A DNA stretch of 64,000 nt from Deltaproteobacteria bacterium. GTDB taxonomy: Bacteria; Desulfobacterota; Desulfuromonadia; Geobacterales; Pseudopelobacteraceae. The notes beneath the pieces were generated by a model, which saw nothing but the letters and a program-made list of their open reading frames with translations, did not search any database and was not told the DNA's origin. Made by a program: the position numbers and the translations under genes. The stretch covers positions 1 to 64,000 of the forward strand of contig JAJYCS010000002.1 of the NCBI GenBank assembly GCA_021778115.1, given 5' to 3'. How positions within the stretch are numbered: the first letter of the stretch is position 1; each line of letters opens with the position of its first letter. Shown here one piece after another: positions 60,001-64,000 of the stretch.

Positions 60001-61070
60001 TCTGGCAGCTTGGTCTGGAGAGCCGCAACCAGAGCGTAGATATGATCAGGGTCCAGGGTATCATCATCATCAAGAAAGCCGATATATCGTCCCCGGGCCT
60101 CCTGAAGCCCCCGATTGGCCGCAACGGGTCGGGACAGCGGTTCTCCTTCCCGATTGATCAGCCGCAACGGAAACGGGCCACAGTGCTCCGGCAGGGACGC
60201 ATGCAGCCCCCCCTTGGCGTTGACTACGACCACTTCCAGGTGGGGCCAGGTCTGCAGGGCCACGGAGTTGAGGGCGTCGTGCAGGGTGGGACGGTCCATG
60301 CTGCGGATGATGATACTGACCAGCGGCAGATCGTCGGGCAGGGCGATCAGGCCGGCATCGTGCTGTCGCTGGTATTCGGAGCGGAGAAAGGAGAGGGCCC
60401 CCTGGCGCAGATCTTCGGGAGTGTAGTGTTCAAAGGCCTCCGCCGCCTCAACGGCGGCCGGCAGGGTGAAAGTGCGGAAGGTGTTCAGGCCGTCGACCTG
60501 GCGATCATAACGCTGTCTGGCCAACTGGGAGGTGAAGCAGGCCATGGCGGCCTTTTTTTGTTCCCGCACGGCACTGATATCAACCAGGAAGTTGGGGCGC
60601 AGCGGCGCACTGGTCTCGTACTGCATCAGCGTGGCCCGTCCCTGGCGGCGCAACGCCTCGATGACGGCAATGGCCGTGGCCCGATGGTCGGGGTGGTTTT
60701 CCCACAGCGAGGGGGCATAGACCAAGGTGGCGTTGTTTTCTTCAACAGCAGCCAAGATCGTCTCCACCAGAGCCTCGCCGTAGCGTAGTCCGCGGTCAGG
60801 CAGCCCCCAGCAGAGCGGCGTGTCGTACCCCAGCACCAAGGCCGCCTGTTGGCTCTCCGCAAGCCGTGTCGTTTGATCGCCGGCCTGGGCGCCGTCGGTG
60901 AGGATGATGACCACCACCTGGTCTCCCTGACGCCGGTGGAGGGCCAGGACACCGCCGCAGCCGAAGACCTCGTCGTCGGCGTGGGGCGCCAGCACCAGCA
61001 CCGTGCCGGCCTTCGGCACCGGCTGTGCGGTATAGGGTATCAGCGCCTGTTCGTTCAAAAGATCTCCCAA
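57051..61070 (-). CDS. 1339-aa fusion: PIG-L deacetylase, GT2, RLTETEG heptad-repeat coiled coil, GT4-like, Cys-cluster and SAM methyltransferase
   Basis: VLAPHADDEVFGCGG (PIG-L); PLVSIIIRSMDRPTLHDALNSVALQTWPHLEVVVVNA (GT2); nine RLTETEG repeats; LIFIGGYEHQPNVDAVIYFVREIMPLI (GT4); CLDTILSFDVIEHIPNYRQAFQECLRCLKPGGTLFFTVP (methyltransferase). Confidence 0.9.
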   Translation of the reverse strand: MGDLLNEQALIPYTAQPVPKAGTVLVLAPHADDEVFGCGGVLALHRRQGDQVVVIILTDGAQAGDQTTRLAESQQAALVLGYDTPLCWGLPDRGLRYGEALVETILAAVEENNATLVYAPSLWENHPDHRATAIAVIEALRRQGRATLMQYETSAPLRPNFLVDISAVREQKKAAMACFTSQLARQRYDRQVDGLNTFRTFTLPAAVEAAEAFEHYTPEDLRQGALSFLRSEYQRQHDAGLIALPDDLPLVSIIIRSMDRPTLHDALNSVALQTWPHLEVVVVNAKGGLHASLPEHCGPFPLRLINREGEPLSRPVAANRGLQEARGRYIGFLDDDDTLDPDHIYALVAALQTKLPDVVVYSGVKGLRRHDNARTVLKTFNESTVHFPKLLLGNVIPIHAVLFPASLLKKGVRFDETLTCYEDWDFWLQASRIAPFHFVDRITATYYLGGDSAVSPLAPDADTVAHAAEDLFRKWLHLLTPTEWKAVADLHHQTVYDLQACLDYHNRRLTETEGRLTETEGRLTETEGRLTETEGRLTETEGRLTETEGRLTETEGRLAETEGRLTETEGRLTEQLNQSRDAQAMRQAELEAMYASRSWRMTRPVRWAGRLAREMRHYLLETLHHAYRRLPLSPSRKAILRGWYYRNSLPGLHPAAYEHPTNPMATASQVTPFTRRAMDEAPVRILLLERSVPRPNQDAGSVMIFNFIRIFRERGYALTFFPADLAYDPDYTPALQAMGVQCLHIPMVHSLYEHLVVEGASYDLILSCRPDLTAAMLPLLRTHCPQARLLYETHDLHYVREERQAALEQREPQREELFAHARWRKEQELGIAAAVDCTIVVSEQERNTLLAENPRLYVEVIPVVSESFACEAGFGERSGLIFIGGYEHQPNVDAVIYFVREIMPLITAQDPNLIFHVVGSNPPPELIALTSNCLVIHGFVPDLTELMHKVRISVNPLRFGAGVKGKLVTSMSYGVPCIGTSIAVEGMGAVPGQQVLVADTPRSFADAVLTLHHDQNLWERLSRGGRELAHRKFSLDAAAQGFERIFKNMLPNPPRNGLYLERLASQDAYQHPDRTLLRQYYHETETNLASANEPIVTHGFCFVCGGEMSFHSDLKYGFPQPDGSIVPNWRERVVCPECHLNNRMRAAIHLFHLLGAPTPESRIYLTEQTTTLFAWFQRNYAQVIGSEYLGDTVPPGGVDHTGLRNENLTALSFANECLDTILSFDVIEHIPNYRQAFQECLRCLKPGGTLFFTVPFDHRAANHTIRAKLDETGQIHHLLPPEYHGDPLNNDGCLCFYHFGWKLLDELRELGFRDVVAYGYWSEHFGYLGGEQLLFRALK
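59360..59548. repeat. Nine tandem 21-bp units inside the fusion gene, encoding (RLTETEG)n
   Basis: Consensus + strand unit GTCCTTCCGTCTCCGTCAGCC, 9 x 21 = 189 bp, plus a partial unit on the left. Confidence 0.95.
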
Positions 61071-61768
61071 TTCTGCCAGGCAGCGGGATGCCGCCGGATA
61101 TGTCGTTCAAGTGCCGCCAGGTACCGTTGCCCCAGGGGGGGCGTCCCGGCGGTGGGGGCCGATCCTCCCTGCAGCGGTTCCAGATGCAGGGAGTAGTTGC
61201 CCGATGATGGTTCCAGATGGAATCCTGCAAAATATACCGGTGCGTCTTCTTTTTCAACCAGCCGGATGACGCCGCCCGGTATCTGCAGCTGTCTGCCGAG
61301 GAACGGGTAGACTTGGTTCGCCTGCTTCGGTTCATTGAAGTCGCAAAACACCAGCAGCAGTTGCCGGGAGGCCAGGGCTTGGCGGATACCCTGCAGAAAA
61401 GTGCGCCCTTGGTTGTTGAAGAGCCATGCCCCGCCGTTTAGGTTCGTTGCCGTGGCTTCGTTCAGCTGCAGGGTGAAGTGGTACAGGTAATCGTCGGCGC
61501 TGAAGGCGGTGGGGGGATTGCCGACCGGGAAGCTGGCCAGCCCGGTGGTCTTGCAGAAGCTGATCAACAGGTTGTGGTGGTAGGAATGGTGGGATAGGAA
61601 CACCGCGCCGGTCTGGCCGATGCGGGCCAGCAGCTCTGGCTGTTCCACCCGGACATGGCGCTGGAACCAGCCGCAGGGGGTATGGGCCAGCCGCCAGGCC
61701 ATCTGTACCGCCACGCCGCTGCTCTCACACAAAAGTCGGAACTGCTCTCCAGCGGCCGTGCTGCCCAA
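61055..61768 (-). CDS. LpxL/HtrB- or lysophospholipid-acyltransferase-like protein; 5' end unclear
   Basis: AVFLSHHSYHHNLLISFCKTTGLASFPVG... and LLLVFCDFNEPKQ. Reading frame stays open upstream to 61963 but has no ATG/GTG/TTG before TTG 61768. Confidence 0.5.
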   Translation of the reverse strand: MGSTAAGEQFRLLCESSGVAVQMAWRLAHTPCGWFQRHVRVEQPELLARIGQTGAVFLSHHSYHHNLLISFCKTTGLASFPVGNPPTAFSADDYLYHFTLQLNEATATNLNGGAWLFNNQGRTFLQGIRQALASRQLLLVFCDFNEPKQANQVYPFLGRQLQIPGGVIRLVEKEDAPVYFAGFHLEPSSGNYSLHLEPLQGGSAPTAGTPPLGQRYLAALERHIRRHPAAWQNWEIF

Positions 61769-61937
61769 CCCCAGGCACTGCTGCAGGGTATCGGTGATCC
61801 GTTCCTGGTGGTGGAGCAGAAATGAACCCTGGCGGCCCCTGTAGGCCCCTATGCGCCAGGCCAGCGCCCAGGGTAACCGCCGGAAGCGACGCGCTCCCCT
61901 GACCAGGCGGATATAGCTGTGGGTGTAGGCATCTTGG

Positions 61938-62894
61938 TTAGTGATAGTCGGTATCGCCGCTGGTCAGCCACCAACGGCCGGCAAAACGTTGCGGATTGCC
62001 GCCAGAGCTGAACGGGTTGGCCATGATCCGCAGCTCCATCCGGTCATTGCGCAGCGCCTCGTCGGCAAAGGTCGTCCCGTGGTGTTCGGTGAGCCAGAGG
62101 GTCAGGGTCTGGGCTCCCCAGTCTGCCAGGTGCTGGCGGGCGGCCTGGATCAGGCGTCCCATGAGGGCGGGAGGGGCCACCATATCAACCAGTTCCACCT
62201 GTTCCCCCTCGCGGCGGGTGACGATGACCCCCAGCGGTCGTCCGCCCCACCACGGCCTGACCAGGGAACAGGTATAGCGCAGGGTGGGATGGCCGAAATA
62301 GCGGTCATCCAGATAGGGGGCATCGCGGACGACGATCAGATCATCCCCCAGCGCCTCGGCCATCCCCTGCCAGAGCCGGTCTACCAGGGGGCGGAAGGTG
62401 TCGTCCGGGCGGGGACAGGGGATTACCCGGTCGGCGCGCCAGGAGCGGGGCAGGGGGGCAAAGGTGAGCAACTGCATCTGGTCGATGGCGCTGAACAGCC
62501 CCAGTCGTTCCCCCAGGCGCATGGCGCGGTCGCTGGGAAAACCGAAGGCCAGGGCGTCCGGGTTTTGCGGCGTCGCCAGATCATCCAGCATCCGTTGGAT
62601 CACCAGGGCAAAGGGGGCGGATCGGCCCAGCCCCCCCCGGCCGCCCGGCACCGCCATCAGGTCACCCATATGGGCGATCCGGCGTAACTGGCCATCGGCC
62701 AGGGCGCGGCGGTAGGAAAGGCCGCAATGCACCAGCAGCTCGCCGTTATCGCCAAAATAGCCGTAGGCGGCCCCTCGTCCGGCGCCATACTTCCACTGCA
62801 GCATTGCCAAGGAGATATCGCCGCCGAATACCTGCCGGAACAGGGGAGGGATCAGGGGGAACTGCTCAGCGGTGAGCATCCGCACCTGGTTCAT
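61938..62894 (-). CDS. GNAT-like N-acetyltransferase
   Basis: ATG 62894 MNQVRMLTAEQFPLIPPLFRQVFGGDISLAMLQWKYGAGRGAAYGYFGDNGELLVHCGLSYRRAL...; 4-bp overlap with the ABC gene. Confidence 0.65.
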   Translation of the reverse strand: MNQVRMLTAEQFPLIPPLFRQVFGGDISLAMLQWKYGAGRGAAYGYFGDNGELLVHCGLSYRRALADGQLRRIAHMGDLMAVPGGRGGLGRSAPFALVIQRMLDDLATPQNPDALAFGFPSDRAMRLGERLGLFSAIDQMQLLTFAPLPRSWRADRVIPCPRPDDTFRPLVDRLWQGMAEALGDDLIVVRDAPYLDDRYFGHPTLRYTCSLVRPWWGGRPLGVIVTRREGEQVELVDMVAPPALMGRLIQAARQHLADWGAQTLTLWLTEHHGTTFADEALRNDRMELRIMANPFSSGGNPQRFAGRWWLTSGDTDYH

Positions 62895-64000
62895 GGCCGG
62901 CTGCCCCCGTCGGGCTGTCGCCACTGGTGGGGGAGAAAGACCACCCCCTTCTCCAGATGGGGTTGGGTCATCTCAAAGGAGACAGCGGTGGTCACCTGAT
63001 CATAGAGGTGGATCATCCGTTCGCAGGTGAGGTAGACGGCCATATAATACCGTCCGCGCATGAGCGGCAGGCGGGGGAAACAGACCTCCACCGTCCCCTG
63101 GCCGGACTGGTCGCGGCAGAGTGTAATCCCTTCAAAGAGGGAGCTGCAGCTGGAAACGGTACTGCCGGTCTCGGAAAACAGCTCGAATGCCACCGTCGGA
63201 GGCGCCAGGGCCGGATCTGACGAGAAGGTCACCGCCACCCGCAGGTCGTCCTCCCCGGAACGGAACACCCGGCACTCCCGTGAGAGGCTGCCGCAGACCT
63301 CGATCCGCTCAATGCCGGCCTCCCCTTTTCGTACTTGGGCGGTCGGTGGTGCGACACCGTCATGACGTTTCGTTGTTGCGGCGGAACAGGCGATCGCCTC
63401 CTCTTCCAGCGAGGTCCGGAAGGCCGCCAGCACCGAGGCTGGCTTCCCCTGGGCAACGGGCCGCCCTTTTTCCAGCCAGAGCACCTGGTTGCAGAGCGCT
63501 TCCACCTGGTACAGGGAGTGGGAGCAGAACAGGATCGTCACCCCGCGCTCTTTCAGCTCCATGATCCGGTCGAAGGACTTGCGGGCAAAGGCGCCGTCAC
63601 CCACCGACAGCGCCTCGTCGATCACCAGGATATCCGGCTCCACGCTGGTGGCGATGGCAAAGGCCAACCGGACGTACATACCGCTGGAATAGGTCTTCAC
63701 CGGCTGGTCGATGAACGCGCCGATGCCGGAGAAGGCCACAATGGCGTCATAGCGCTGCGTGATTTCGGTCTGGGTCAGCCCCAGCACCGAGGCGTTGAGA
63801 AAGACGTTCTCCCGGCCGGTGAACTCCGGATTAAACCCGGCCCCCAGCTCAAGCAGCGCTGCGACCCGCCCCCGCACCTGCAGTTTCCCTTCGGTGGGGG
63901 AGAGGGTACCGCAGATCAGCTGCAACAGCGTCGATTTGCCGGCCCCGTTGCGGCCGACAATACCGAACACCTCCCCTGGCGCTATCGTGCAGGAGATATC
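62891..64000 (-). CDS. Polysaccharide ABC transporter ATPase (Wzt-like) with C-terminal Wzt-C-like domain; 5' end outside window
   Basis: GRNGAGKSTLLQLICGTLSPTEG, TYSSGMYVRLAFAIA, DILVIDEALSVGD; frame open to the window edge. Confidence 0.9.
   Translation of the reverse strand, partial: DISCTIAPGEVFGIVGRNGAGKSTLLQLICGTLSPTEGKLQVRGRVAALLELGAGFNPEFTGRENVFLNASVLGLTQTEITQRYDAIVAFSGIGAFIDQPVKTYSSGMYVRLAFAIATSVEPDILVIDEALSVGDGAFARKSFDRIMELKERGVTILFCSHSLYQVEALCNQVLWLEKGRPVAQGKPASVLAAFRTSLEEEAIACSAATTKRHDGVAPPTAQVRKGEAGIERIEVCGSLSRECRVFRSGEDDLRVAVTFSSDPALAPPTVAFELFSETGSTVSSCSSLFEGITLCRDQSGQGTVEVCFPRLPLMRGRYYMAVYLTCERMIHLYDQVTTAVSFEMTQPHLEKGVVFLPHQWRQPDGGSRP

Overview
High-GC bacterial chromosomal window, probably Geobacterales/Desulfuromonadota (inferred from gene content; no search run). 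It is densely coded, with about 58 credible CDS. From left to right: (i) the 5' end of a pstS-like gene preceded by a Pho-box-like motif; (ii) a GH3-family / alpha-beta hydrolase / STAS-HATPase-SpoIIE partner-switching cluster; (iii) a four-gene overlapping membrane cassette (821-aa unknown, Psd, Lgt-like, DUF2062); (iv) mgsA, a hotdog thioesterase and two GGDEF proteins; (v) a sixA-CHAD-ppx-RMD1-histidine kinase operon next to pit, a DUF47/PhoU-like gene, phoR and phoB; (vi) hcp divergent from a DUF362 ferredoxin protein, then a hybrid kinase, dtd, a YhaM-like protein, a TumE-type toxin-antitoxin pair and gltX; (vii) a PulE/GspE ATPase with two unknown envelope proteins, an acyl-CoA synthetase, radical SAM, thiS-thiG-thiE with a TPP riboswitch, PilZ, FlbD-MotA-MotB, ahcY and a nitronate monooxygenase-like gene; (viii) a large cell-surface glycan cluster (51.4-64 kb) with many glycosyltransferases, a Wzt-like ABC ATPase and a 1339-aa multi-enzyme fusion containing nine 21-bp coding repeats. 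The most notable read-outs are GTNAC half-sites at exact 11-bp spacing upstream of four phosphate/polyphosphate transcription units, a 19-bp palindrome before the TumE-type TA pair, a TGACC-N2-GGTCA site between hcp and the DUF362 gene, the giant fused glycan enzyme, and an acyltransferase-like gene with no canonical start codon. No CRISPR array, rRNA, tRNA, transposase or prophage was recognised.
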